This document shows, piece after piece, positions 49,851 to 61,505 of a DNA stretch of 64,000 nucleotides. The stretch lies in assembly GCA_034509735.1 (NCBI GenBank), contig JACGWO010000003.1, positions 38,238,873 through 38,302,872 on the forward strand. Direction: 5' to 3'. The stretch's first letter is position 1; each line of letters starts with the position of its first letter. The translations under genes and the position numbers were made by a program. The stretch is from Sesamum alatum. Lineage: Eukaryota > Streptophyta > Magnoliopsida > Lamiales > Pedaliaceae. The notes under the pieces were generated by a model. The model saw only the letters and a program-made list of their open reading frames with translations. It made no database searches and was not told the DNA's origin.

Positions 49851-51615
49851 CAGTTGATTAGATACAGTTGGATGTTGACTTGGATACCATCAATCATCGT
49901 TCATGTGTTGCACACTGTAATCAATCTCTTATTACGATCCAATTTAATCGAAATAAATTTATTAATTAAATTTATCATTCTCTATTTTTCAACAAGTGAC
50001 ACCCCACAAATCCATCAAAAAAGATATACCGTATTGTATGTGCCGATTAAGGGCCCTATAATTGATATATTGTCGTAAAAAATCGATATCTAAGTTCATA
50101 TACTAGTAGTTGCCCCCCCCCCTCCCTACCTTTTTTTATTAATAATTCTTTTCTTTTTTAAAAAAAAGAAAAGGACAAGAATAAAACATAAAAATAAAAT
50201 CGGTAGTTAAGTCTTTAATTTAGAAGAGATGGGTATACATTCTTTTTATTATTATTATTTTTTGGAATTGAGAAAAGTTCCGAAATCGGTTATTAAAATA
50301 TAATGTGAAATTTAGTATAAATATAATAATTAATTGAGGTGTGGAAGAGGGCAGACTTCCTCGCACATGTCTGTCGCTTTCACTAACACGAACAACTTTT
50401 AATTTAATCACATATCTATAAATAAATTGCAAATTACTTACCAAACTACTCTTTTTAATTTTTTTGAAATAAATTTAAAAATAAATGTGAATAGGAACAA
50501 AATAGAAAAAAGAACAAAGCCACCCATAATGGACGTATGGACCCCAACCCACCGAAATGTAATTTATTATGTGTTTGAATTAGACTTTGTGATTAATTAA
50601 TTGATTAATTGCATTGAATTTTGTGATTAAGACGTATGTAATCAGGTCAGATGCTACAAAATTAACATGCTGTTGATTGGGTTTATGGTGATCAATTAGG
50701 CTTTAATTATTCCAATGATAAGATTGAGATATTTTATTAAAATTGGTTCAACTTCTGCTAATTTAAATATTTATTTATTGTTTCAAAGTTAAGGAGCTAA
50801 GTTTAGTAGGCTAGATTGAGGTTTCAAGGTTATGAGGTTCCCGGTTCAAATATGACTGTTTATGTGGATGTTATATCTATCTATTTTAATAGTAATGTTA
50901 ATTAAATTTTAGATATTTGAGTTTGATAAATAATCCATTATTTGTCGTAATTGTGAATTTTCATGTAGTAATATGTCATTTGTATTTATCGAGTGATATG
51001 CGGACTAATGAATTCTCAGTGTGGGATGTGCCAAGAAAACTCAATGAAGGGTTCGTGACTCGTGGTCTTGTTTCATGGGGTGCACGGGTGGGGAGGACGT
51101 CTCTCGAATGTCAAAAAGACTCTCGACAATGAATATCATAGCTCTCGCATCAATGGAGAACGTAAGGAAATACAATACTTGGTTTGAAGTGCAAAATCCC
51201 ATGAACTAGCAAATCTTTAAACATAAATTGCACCCAATGCCATTAAGCCATGGCATGTCTGTTTGGATGTCGAGCGTAGAAAAAAAAAACATTGAAGTTC
51301 TTGTTTGAGAAAAAAAGTTCAATCTCCACAATTTTATCAATAATTTGTGGGAAAAAATAAATTATAAATAAGAAAACACTCTTTTTATATTGTTTTTAAT
51401 AATAAGAATTTAATAAACACTTAAATGAAATTATTAATGCAAAAAAAATGAAGTTGGCAAAAGGCGCAGATGGTTTTGCCTCCAACAAAAGTCCAAACAA
51501 AGCCTTAGGGCCCACCTGTTCGACCCATTTAATGTAACACCACGCTTTCTTCTCTTTCACACTTTTACACTTTTACCCCCCGTCAGCACCCCACCCCACC
51601 CCCACCCCCCGGCCC
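49851..51615. other. intergenic upstream of the SAUR gene
   Basis: AT-rich, with a poly-C run near 50114-50122. The last 100 bp turn C-rich. No gene. Confidence 0.4.
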
Positions 51616-51623
51616 TATATATA
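51616..51623 (+). promoter_or_regulatory. TATA box of the SAUR gene
   Basis: TATATATA in a C-rich setting, 113 bp before the ATG, which gives a leader of about 80-90 nt. Confidence 0.65.
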
Positions 51624-51735
51624 CCGAACCTTCCTCTCCATTTCTCAAACCCCTCAAAACCCCAACAACAATTCTCCATTCCCTCCCCTACCAACGAGAA
51701 AAACCTCTCCACCAAACACGCCCTTAATTCCAACA

Positions 51736-52104
51736 ATGGCGAAGGGAGGCAAGCTCACCAAGATCAAGTCCGTCCTCAAGAAAATGCAGTCCTTCAAGCT
51801 CGGCCGTGCCAACTCCAACGCCAGCTCCATCGCCGCCAATAACTCTTCCGATGACGACTCCTTCGCCGCCTCCAAGGACCTCCACCCCGTCTACGTCGGC
51901 AAGTCGCGGCGGCGCTACCTCATCACCTCAGAGGTCATGGACCACCCCGTCTTCCGCGAGCTCGTCGAGCGGCGCTCCGATGACGAGGACTCAGTCACCG
52001 TCGGATGCGAGGTGGTCCTCTTCGAGCACCTCCTCTGGATGCTCGAGAATGCCGATCCTCAGCCGGAGTCATTGGACGAACTCGTGGACTTCTACGCGTG
52101 CTGA
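51736..52104 (+). CDS. SAUR family protein (small auxin up RNA), SAUR76-79-like
   Basis: SAUR proteins are short, usually auxin-responsive regulators of cell expansion; many inhibit PP2C-D phosphatases and so activate plasma-membrane H+-ATPases. This one is intronless, as is typical, and 122 aa long. It begins MAKGGKLTKIKSVLKKMQSF, followed by a serine/asparagine-rich linker (residues about 24-46). The SAUR domain follows at about 50-118, with LHPVYVGKSRRRYLI, MDHPVFRELVERR and VVLFEHLLWMLENADPQPES, ending FYAC. These stretches match the SAUR76-79 subgroup as I remember it. The coding region is much richer in GC than its surroundings, as in many SAUR genes. A TATA box lies at 51616. Function of this member is inferred from family only. 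Confidence 0.93.
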   Translation: MAKGGKLTKIKSVLKKMQSFKLGRANSNASSIAANNSSDDDSFAASKDLHPVYVGKSRRRYLITSEVMDHPVFRELVERRSDDEDSVTVGCEVVLFEHLLWMLENADPQPESLDELVDFYAC

Positions 52105-52583
52105 CGGCGACCACCGGCGACGGCTGGCGTTTAATAACTGAAAAAAGTAACGGAAAGTGGGGGTGTGATTGCGTGTGGTCATCCCCATGTTTGGTGTATA
52201 GCTGTATATTTCTCGATATCTTTTCCCCATTGTTAATAATCCGTGATGATTAGCGGTGTAGATTTATCATACATTGAGTGCCGAATTGGTTCGTCATTTC
52301 AACGGCGAGGATTGATTGACCCATTTTACACGGCTAATCTTGATTTGAGAAAGGGCCTAATGGGCAATGTACTAATATTTTTCAGTGTTTGTAAACTGAT
52401 GCTGCTCTCAATTCTTTATTTCAAGTTCTTCTCCTATATTACATGAGGTATTATTCGCTCTATTTTTATACGAATTTCATGATTTTGTTTTAAAAGGATA
52501 CTTCATAAAAAAAGTTTTAGATAGTGAACTATTATGAATTCAGCCCCGTAAAATGGAGTTGCACGATTTTATCCGCTTAAATC
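52105..52583 (+). other. SAUR 3' UTR and downstream sequence
   Basis: No further gene. The 3' UTR probably ends between 52240 and 52450. Confidence 0.4.
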
Positions 52584-52600
52584 GAGTTGAACAATCAATG

Positions 52601-52870
52601 ATCTCTTGGCCTAGTGGTCAAGGTTGAAGTTTCATGACCTTAGAGATTATGAGTTTGAACTCCATCAATGCGTGAGGTAATAATCTATTGTATAGTAGGA
52701 TTGTTTGTATATTGTAATAGTAAGGGATTGTTTAAATTTAATTTATGTGATATTGCATTATTGATCATCTATGATTGCTCTAATTGTTTCTATTAGAGAT
52801 TAATAGTCGATAGGGCTGATTGTAATCAGTTCAATTAATAATATCCATCATTTTCACTTTAAAAAAAATT
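52601..52870 (+). mobile_element. tRNA-derived SINE, copy 1 (about 270 bp)
   Basis: Box A-like TTGGCCTAGTGGTCAAGG and box B-like GAGTTTGAACTCC lie at tRNA spacing, and an A8 tail ends the element. The flanks GAGTTGAACAATCAATG (52584-52600) and GAATTGAACGAAAAATG (52871-52887) agree at 13 of 17 positions. The 3' half matches the SINE at 55184. Confidence 0.75.
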
Positions 52871-52887
52871 GAATTGAACGAAAAATG

Positions 52888-53392
52888 GACTCGAGTAATT
52901 AATTATTTTTTGCATATTTAATCATATTTTAATAATTAAATCAACCATATATTGAATTCTCAAAATTTATTGAAAAAAGTGCTTATAAATTTAATTTATT
53001 ATGACATTACAGCAGTAAACATTCAGCTTTTACGATGATCTTGAGTCGAATATTAAATAATTTTTTTTTTTTATATTTTTCACTCAATGGATCCACGTCT
53101 TTTTAAATCTCATGTAGCTGGAGATGGAGACACTTTATACTATCTTTTTATATACTAAAAATTGTAGCTTTTATTTATTTAATTATTAATAATAATAGGG
53201 GCGTGGAAAGTGAGACCTTTTTGGTGTAATCATATATATAGTTGTGGTTGAGTTTTAATGAAGATATATATATATCTATATATAAAATACGTAGTAGACG
53301 TGGGGATAAAGTTTGTATAATATCAAATATAATCATTCATGGGAGACCACGTCAATTTCGCTAAGCCACAAGTTATTAATATGGGATAATAA
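52888..53392. other. intergenic, nothing recognised
   Basis: AT-rich with (TA)n near 53266-53284. No gene. Confidence 0.4.
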
Positions 53393-53635
53393 CATTTACG
53401 TCCCTAATTTATGATTTATTTACATAAATTATTCTATCTTTTTAAAAATTACACATATATTTATCAGAAATTTTGAGATCATTTACACAAACTACTATTG
53501 CTTTTTGAAAAATTATATATACACCCTTTAGACACATCGATATTATTACACAAACTACCCATACTTTTTTTTGGCTGACAATAATAATTTCTGTTAATAT
53601 TTCATAATTATTTGTTTATGAATTAATAAAAATTA
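53393..53635. mobile_element. MITE-like family Z, copy 3
   Basis: TTTACGTCCCTAATTTATGA, AATTACACATATATTTATCA and CGATATTATTACACAAACTA follow the order of copy 2. The right end is unclear. Confidence 0.45.
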
Positions 53636-54590
53636 GGATTAAATACAACAGACTCGATGATGATGTAACACAATATCAACAATAATCGAATAATGCAAAA
53701 TGAATGAATAGTTCTAAAATCTCCTTGTTTGCTAGAAATCCAACCTCTCCCAAAATGATCCATGAAAGGGGCATTTATACAACTTAGTTATTCTAGAAAA
53801 GTGGTCTCTATTTATCATCTTGTCCGAATTTTCATTGGGTACGACAACTTTAAGGGGGTACTTTAGCATTTTTCTCTGGGCATAAATTTAATGTGTCCCT
53901 TAATCGTCGCCCATCATTAAAGTTGATTGTCGGGAATCACGCCTCCTATTAATAGTAATGTTGTAATCTATGTTGGCTATTTATGTCTGGTGGCGTAATT
54001 ATTGCTATCTTGAAATCTTCCCAATGTCACACATATAGACTTCTAAGTTTTTAAAGAAACGGATAATACAACTCCTTGACGTGGGAGTCACGAGTTTTTT
54101 TTCTTTCAAAAATTAAGAAATTTACGTTGTTCGGACAGCAAAAAACTGACGAAACGAAAAAAGAGAAGAACAAACAACAAAGTTGCTAAATCCAGTTAAG
54201 TAATTGGTTAAACCATAAGTTGGTAGTAGAAGATTAGATTCCTTGAAGCCTAATATAGTTTAAATAATCCCAAATTCTCCTTTAGCCACCCTCCATTTTG
54301 AACTATCCATTAGCCTCAACTTCATAAAGAAATGGATGGGCTCAGAAACGACAACGTATCAAATGTTTCTTTTTTATTTTCTATATGTTGTTGGACAGCA
54401 GGTCAAACAAAAATTTGCTGGAGCACCAAATACTAATAAAGTCAGCTGCATGAACTAAATATTGTGTCTTCTAAAATAATATATTCTCCCTCTCAAAATA
54501 TATATATATATATATATTGCTTCATTTTTACAACGGAATATCTTTTGTTGGATAAATTTTTTAATTTATAATATTTTACGGACACTCTAG
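53636..54590. other. intergenic, nothing recognised
   Basis: AT-rich with (TA)n at 54499-54518. No gene. Confidence 0.4.
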
Positions 54591-55132
54591 TACAAATAGT
54601 TGATGGTTGTTGTCTAATTTAATTCGTGAAAGACTTGTTCTCAAGCAGAGCTCGAGCAATTAGAGATGTAAGGTTTTCAAAATGCAAAATGCATGTGATC
54701 TGAGGTCGCGTGATGCAGGTCGTCTAGGTTCTTCAAATAATTGCTTGGGGACTGAGAAAAAGAAATCGTTAGGCTTACTGGGAGGTTCCTAGCGAAAACC
54801 CTCCAATGGTTAAGTCAGATGCTAGGTCGAGATAGAAGGTGTGATCTACTAGATTTTTCGAGCTGGGTGTAATAAATGTCGTATCTTAAATGCTGTGTGA
54901 TGTGGGTATTTATAAGGCTTGTAATGCCCACTTGCTCTATCCATCTGTCGTCATTTTGACACCTACGCAGGTAATTATTACCCCTATGATGAATCAGCCT
55001 AGATCGGGTCGTCCCAAGTCGGGTCACCCTAGGCTTTTGGGCCAGCCCGACCAATTTGGTGGATTAGACTAGGGCCTTAAGGGCCCATTAAATATTTGGG
55101 CCTTTCCAACATATTTTATCCTCATCAGCATG
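54591..55132. repeat. LTR-like segment (tentative)
   Basis: Mixed-composition sequence with a promoter-like GGGTATTTATAAGGC (54904) and a GGGCC-rich 3' part (GGGCCTTAAGGGCCC), the look of plant LTRs. No TG..CA termini or target duplication could be set. Confidence 0.3.
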
Positions 55133-55141
55133 TATAAATTA

Positions 55142-55874
55142 GGCTTAAATACATTTTTTGGCCTCGTAACTTGGATTATTTGGTCGAGGAGGCCTAGCTT
55201 AGTTGACGAAACTGAGGTCCCATGATCCTAGAGATCATGGGTTCGAACCCCAGCGTGGGTTGATATTATTTCTACTGTATAGTAGGTATGATTTGCTGCT
55301 GTAATAGCTCGGTTTTAGTTTATGTGATATTATTGACTTGATTATTTGCAATTGTCTCTGTTCGATATTGATAACAAACAGGACCGAACGTAATCACTTT
55401 ACTTTCGATTAATAAAGTCCATCGCTTTCAATTCAAAAAAAACTTGGGTTACTTGGCGTTTTCATTCATTAACTTTTTAGGGTAGCATCTTGGTTCTTCA
55501 TATTCTTAATTTTCATGATTTTAGTCATTTTTTTCGCCGGAGTCACCCACCCTTCTAATTGGAATACTACAATGTGCATCTCACGCAATCTTTTAAAATT
55601 GGGGATACTGTTCTTATTAACTCATTTTTTCCACTATTTATATCCTTTTTAACTTTCGAATGTAACATTTTGATCCTGCATCGTTTTTATTTTCGTGAAT
55701 TTAATTCTTTTTTCACTGGAGTTTACCCTTCTCGCCGGTGAAGATGAACACCGATGAATAAAATGACTGAAATCGCGAAAATTAAAAGGTGCAGGACCAA
55801 AGTACTATCCTATGAAATCAAATAATAAAAATGTCAAATGTTCTAAATTACGTTATAAAAAATGTATTTAACCC
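55142..55874. mobile_element. MULE-type TIR element with nested SINE, 9-bp TSD
   Basis: Ends GGCTTAAATACATTTTTT and AAAAATGTATTTAACCC are inverted. TATAAATTA flanks both sides (55133-55141 and 55875-55883). The arms continue through TTTTAGGGTAGCATCTTGGT / ACCAAAGTACTATCCTATGA and TGATTTTAGTCATTTT / AAAATGACTGAAATCG. A SINE interrupts the left arm. Confidence 0.8.
55184..55441 (+). mobile_element. tRNA-derived SINE, copy 2 (258 bp)
   Basis: Box A-like GGCCTAGCTTAGTTGACG and box B GGGTTCGAACCCC are followed by an AT-rich body and an A-tail. The flanks ACTTGGATTATTTGG (55169-55183) and ACTTGGGTTACTTGG (55442-55456) agree at 13 of 15 positions. Box B is intact, so this copy is less decayed than copy 1. 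Confidence 0.85.
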
Positions 55875-55883
55875 TATAAATTA

Positions 55884-56517
55884 ACCCATTTTGGGATAAG
55901 ACTATGATATTAACCCAATTTGCATTCATATATAAATTAAAAAAAAAAAAAAAAGGAAAGAGGGGTTGGTAGCTCAAGGGACAATATTTGCAGTAAGTTT
56001 ACATAGATATATATATATATATATATAAGTATAAAATGGCGGGAGTGGAGAAGAGGAATGATTGTGTAGTTAGGGAAGGTAAGGTAGGTCTCGTGATTTC
56101 AGACACGCTCTCCTTTGTTTGTTGTTAGACTTAAAAAACGACTTTTCATTCAAATTATATTAATTATTAATGTTGGTGTCTTAATTAGTGGAAGACAGAC
56201 ACAACACAAGACATAAATGTTCTGTTCCACAATACATACACGCTTTTGGTAGCCATTAGCCAACAATATCTGTATCTGTAACGCGTTTCTTCCTTAGCAA
56301 GATGCTCTGCCTCTCCCCCCACAAACGTTGTTTATCACTTACCTACCTACACCAAACACTAATATCTCCTTTTTTCACTCTTTTTTTTTTATTTATTATT
56401 ATTAGGAAGTACATACATGCTATCCTAATTAAGAAATTCTATTAATGTTGAAATAATATTAATTTGATTTGTATTATCTCAATTTAGAAAAAATTGGTGT
56501 GTCAATACAATTTATAT
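55884..56517. other. intergenic, nothing recognised
   Basis: An A-run near 55939-55954 and (TA)n at 56007-56026. No gene. Confidence 0.4.
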
Positions 56518-57058
56518 AGGGATAATTACACTTCCTCTCCTAAAATTTGGTGTAATTATACATAAACTCCCTATGGTTTGAAAAATTACATTTAGTACCC
56601 TTGAGGTTGCTTCTGTCTAACAAATAGGTCCCTCCGTTAGTTAAAATTCACTGAATTTGTTGACATTAATAATAAAATTGAACATAAATCAATATTTACG
56701 CTCGATTGACTTATTAATGACTTAATGCTAACCAAACAAATCTTTTATGACTAAATTACCCTTTAAACGATGAAAATATACATCTTCTCATGCATTAACG
56801 TGTGACGATATATAAGGGTAGTTTGGTCATAAAAAGATTCGTTTGACCTACAATAAGCCAGTAATAAGTCAATCAATGAAAAGTCTCACCTTTAATTCAA
56901 TATTTTTGCTAATATCACCAAATTTGGTTAATTTTAACTAACGGAGAAACCCATTTGTTAGATAGAAGCAAACCTTAGGGGTAATAGATGTAATTTCTCA
57001 AACCACAGGAGATTTACATGTAATTACACCAAATTTCAGGGAAGGAGAGTGTAATTAA
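56518..57058. mobile_element. MITE family B, copy 3 (fullest)
   Basis: Left arm GGGATAATTACACTTCC, TTGGTGTAATTATACATAAA and TTACATTTAGTACCC; the right arm is their complement, ending GGAGAGTGTAATTAATT. The arms are about 100 bp. The interior holds AATTCACTGAATTTGTTGAC. The flanks do not match clearly. Confidence 0.65.
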
Positions 57059-57477
57059 TTGCTTGCTCATAGTGCATTAAATGTATGTTGAAAAGATGTT
57101 GGTAAAGCAAGGGAAGAGCTGGTTTTTGTCTTCAATAGTTGGCAGCAAACACAAATTTGGGAAGGAACAATGATTTTTGGACCCCAACAACAACAATTAG
57201 CCAACCTTAGATACCACCTAACCTTCCCCCCCTAATCTTTTTTCAGATTGGATTATGTCCACCTAAAATGCACCAAACTCCTAAAATATAATTCCCCATA
57301 CTTTGAAGTGTATTTGTTGCATATGATATTAAATGGAATACAAGTTTTATACTGTGTTATGTTCATTTGGAATGACAATGATTTGAATTTTGTAAGATTT
57401 GAGGGTGTTTTTGCGCTTCGAAAATCATAACCGAAATAGAATAAAGGCATAATTTAAGTTAGACTTTCAATGCAAGG
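57059..57477. other. intergenic, nothing recognised
   Basis: No gene or repeat recognised. Confidence 0.4.
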
Positions 57478-57870
57478 ATGAGCTTAATAGTAGGAGGGGA
57501 TTACATGTGCTTGTGCTATGACAAAGCCTTTCAGCTCGGTTGGACCCTCGTTCTTGCTTGCCTTTTAGGCAGTCGGTTACTTGGTGCTTGCCGAAAGAGC
57601 TCCCCTTAGGAACTACCATTCGTTAGCTACCTAGCAGCGTTCGTAGAGAGCTGCACTTTACTCTCAACTATGTCCTAGGCCCTCACGCATTAAAGTGCTT
57701 CCAGGCCCAAGACTAGGAATCGAGTAAGGCACAACCTCTCCTTAGCTCTATTTAGTTTCGTTCTTGCCCTTAGATTAGGAGGTCAATCACTTGTTGTGTT
57801 ATAGCTTAGAAAAGCAGTCTTTCGTAGCCTTCCTAGTAGTCTAATATCACACTCGGACCCAGACCCAAAC
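57478..57870. other. possible organelle-derived insert (NUMT candidate)
   Basis: About 390 bp of clearly higher GC and even composition in an AT-rich setting, with no open frame or inverted ends. The texture (CTCGTTCTTGCTTGCC, GAAAGAGCTCCCCTTAGG) reminds me of plant mitochondrial intergenic DNA. This is an impression, not a match. Confidence 0.3.
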
Positions 57871-58413
57871 TCGCTCTTTTAGGGTAGTTTTGGAGCCGCA
57901 ATCTGGACATGGGACAAGTCCCAAATCTTGGTGTTTCGGATTCAGATCTAGTTTGAATCTGGTTCTTTTAATATTATATATAACTTTTATATATTTTATT
58001 TATATTTATATGAAGTACATTTATACATATATAAAAAATCAGTATATTTTATTTATACTCACATGTAATGCATAAATCATTAATTTCTAATTAAAATAAT
58101 AACTCCAATGCTTTTAATTTTAATGTATACATAAGTAATATATATTTTGAAAGTTTTTATTTTAGAGTCTAAAATATTACATATAAATTTATAAAAAAAA
58201 ATAATATTAGAATAATATTGTTATCTCATATTTATAAAGTCAAGGTAATATTATTTTTAGAAATGTATATATGTTAATATTTAAGATATTTAGTGGATTC
58301 AACCCATTGAGTCTAGGTCTGGGTCCAGGGAAGGGTAGGTCCCGAGTCCAAAAAACATTGACAGGTCGAGTCTCGAGTTTTGACAGCCGGCCCGAATTTG
58401 ACCCGATGCCATC

Positions 58414-58723
58414 CACTAGAAGAAATTTACATTTAACAATTGTTAATTGTCATAGTTAAATATAAATAGCCGTAGTAAATTGTCATTGACCACGATCATT
58501 CAATGATTGTTTGTCGTGATTTTTGCGAGTGTGGCTAAAATATTTGTCATGAATAAAAGCATAGCAAAAATATTTGTTATGACTCAGCCATGTATAAAAA
58601 ATTTCTGCGGTGGATAATTTAAGTTTTTGCAATGATTTTATTTAATTATGATTAATAATTATTTACTACAATTTTCATCCATAATCAATAGAATTGTAGC
58701 CAATAGTAAATTTTTTTCTAATG
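58414..58723. mobile_element. CACTA-type MITE, 310 bp, TSD ATC
   Basis: Begins CACTAGAAGAAATTTACA and ends GTAAATTTTTTTCTAATG, with ATC on both sides (58411-58413 and 58724-58726). Interior motifs match the copy at 36038. Confidence 0.75.
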
Positions 58724-61259
58724 ATCCCTAATGTCCACCATATTCAATGATGTGTCGAAGCATTTCGACAATGTACTAAATATTTTTGATTTAATAAAAA
58801 AGTTAATATCTCTGGAATTACCTAAAAACGTGTCCAAGTATCCATTTTTTATTTAAATCAAAAAAAATATTGAGTCGATATTTTTCTTGTCTTGTAATTT
58901 ATTTTTGCAAACAAATTCTTGTGTGAAGGGATTCAAGTGGCAAAAGTAAGGTGTCAACACTTTTAAATATTGTGCTTGAAGTTTTCACTAAATATCACAT
59001 TTGCTTACTTTTCTAATAATTATTAATAATTCGTATTCGTAAATTATCAATTAATTAACAATTTATAATAATTATGATTGATATAATAACATATTGTAAC
59101 AGTAACACTTCAAAATTCATAATTAAAACGATTAAGATTCTCTTAAAATGAAACCACCAACTTAATTCAGTGGAACCCACTTAATTAAATCTCTCAACTT
59201 TAAAGATTATGTGAAAAACAATGGAATTTTATTTAAATGTTAACTAAAACCCGCTATTAATAAAGAAAGCTTCACTAACTATCATTCAATAAATAAAAAC
59301 AATGGTTGTTTTTTTTCTTTCTAATTTACTGGACTTCTAAAACCAAACGTAATTTATTTTAGGTTATGAAATATAAATAAATTAAAATGCATCTAGAACG
59401 ATTTTGAAATAATATATTTTAATATCTTATCGCCCGTCATTTCTACCACCAACCAATCATATCTGTTCGGTTCTATGTACGTATAATAGGATGGCGATAA
59501 TTGACCTATAGTGCTTGATCCAATTAAAATTGGGCCTAGCTTTCAGCGTGTTGATGGGGTTATGATAACCTAATTGGATAATTATTCGACAAACTTCTGT
59601 GTAAGGAATATTTTGTAAAAATTAGATTCTCTTAATTGGAGTCGTCAAAATGGGTTCGTTCCAACCTAATTTTTTATTCACCAAAAGAATAAATCACATA
59701 TTCATTCTTCTCTTCTTCTTCCACTCTTTTGTAGTGTAAGAAATTTAGTCAAAGTATAAGAAATTTGTAAGATTAATTTGAAAGAAATTTTCATTTGATT
59801 TGAATATATATATGAGTATAATTTGAATCATTTTATTTTTGTTTTGCTATTCTATATAAAATCTTATGACCTTAATAAGTCTAAGTAACGGAATTTTGTT
59901 TTTAGGATTGTTTTATCAATTCCTTTTTATTTGGATCTGTTGCAACTTTCAAACTGACTAAAAAATTCTCTTTATTCATTCTTTTTACGCAGTTCATACA
60001 TTTCATTCTAAATATGTATTTGGCTCAATTAGCTCTGTTGGATTACAGACAGGCTTGCAGCGGGGTCTTCAGCCGCTAGGTCTTGTCTCTTTAAGATGTC
60101 AGTTTCGAGCTTGCTCTTTTAGATGCTAAAGCGTGGGTGTTTTGTATCCGTTAGGCAAAAACGGGTTGTAATTGTATAGCTGTATCTGAAAACATATCTT
60201 AAGGACATCCTAAGTTGCTTATAGTATCATTATGAATATAGAAACAAAAACTTAAAACATCTTTTTCGTTATCTTTTATTATTTTGATTTTGCTAACATT
60301 AAGTTTTCTATTTCGCGTACAAATTCATTTTGTATGTCGATATTTGATAGTTGGAAATTGACCTTCAAAATGGTTTTAAAGACTTTTAATTGTATTATAT
60401 CTTGATTATTGTGTATTTGACTTTAATTAATTTTAAAACTTGTTACGCTGTCACTTAAAGACTTTTACATGTATGTTCTCAAAATATTATGTACTAATAT
60501 TTTTTTGGTATATTTATTATTTTTTATTTATTATCTGAAGGTAAAGTAGTCATCATATAAAAAAAATACAAAAATTAAAACAAATTATAAAAATGGGTAT
60601 CAAAGTAATGTTAATGTTGAAACTTAGGTACTAGTTGAATTATTTGTAATTATTTAGGTACCAATATGATGTTATAGTGTAATTCGAATACTTATTGAGT
60701 TATTTATAATTATTCGGGTAATAATATAACATTAATAGCAAAATTCGAATGCAAATATGAATTTTACTCTGTATTAAAATAATAGTAATTCAAATGCATG
60801 ATTAGTCGGCGTAGACGACCAGCCCATGTGTGTGGGCCTACAAATCGGCCTTTTGGGCCCAACTTAACATGGCCCCCCATTCAACAAGCCCATGCTCCCT
60901 CGTGCAGTTCACAATCCTGCAATTTTTTCAGGTGACAGAACAAAGTGAAAAAGGTGAAATAGACCACATATAAAAAAGGAGAAGGGTATACACTAATCAT
61001 CACTGCATACTTTATTCACAGTACATAACGTCAATCATGTTGATTCATAGCAAATTTTGACCTAAGTTTGATTGTTGAAAAATCTAGCTTGGATACGATT
61101 TGGTTTTAATGAACTAGTTATATGATAAATGCTTCTGTTCTGGCTTTATTCTGATTAAACTGTATATTAATTACATAATAAATGTACTTCACTTGTAATT
61201 TAATTTCTTTGGGATGTGAGTAACTGGATTTGAAAACTTCCAGCACTCATAAACATAGG
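58724..61259. other. intergenic; family E repeat near right end
   Basis: AT-rich. A GC-richer patch at about 60045-60165 has unknown origin. An inverted family E copy lies at about 61055-61215. No gene. Confidence 0.4.
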
Positions 61260-61497
61260 TAATATATTTCTGAATCTGAAGAGGTGTATGTATTTCCCTG
61301 AATAATGATAGCGGACTACAAGTGCTCTATATATACAGCTATGGAAGAGTTAACAAACTAACCTCCTCTGATAAATATCCCAACTATTCTACCAGCTCAG
61401 CAGAAACAAACAAAACAATACTAACAAGAAAAGATGCTAATGCGACTCTGTGTACAGACTTGCGACACTATGTACAATGCGACTCTATGCTGTAATA
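61260..61497 (-). mobile_element. probable 3' LTR of the Ty1/copia element
   Basis: It lies just outside the polypurine tract (TTGAGGGGGGGC on the minus strand, 61498-61509), where an LTR should begin. On the minus strand it starts TATTACAGCATAG and contains TATATATAGAGC (promoter-like). The expected TG start reads TA. The inner border near 61260 is approximate. Confidence 0.5.
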
Positions 61498-61505
61498 GCC
61501 CCCCC

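Noticed and set aside
51736..52253. Second and third open frames over the SAUR gene
   Set aside because: They are shifted readings of the same GC-rich coding region. Only the frame starting at 51736 gives SAUR motifs.
55184..55270. Functional tRNA gene
   Set aside because: Box A and box B are present, but the cloverleaf is not complete and the sequence continues into a SINE body with A-tail and target duplication.
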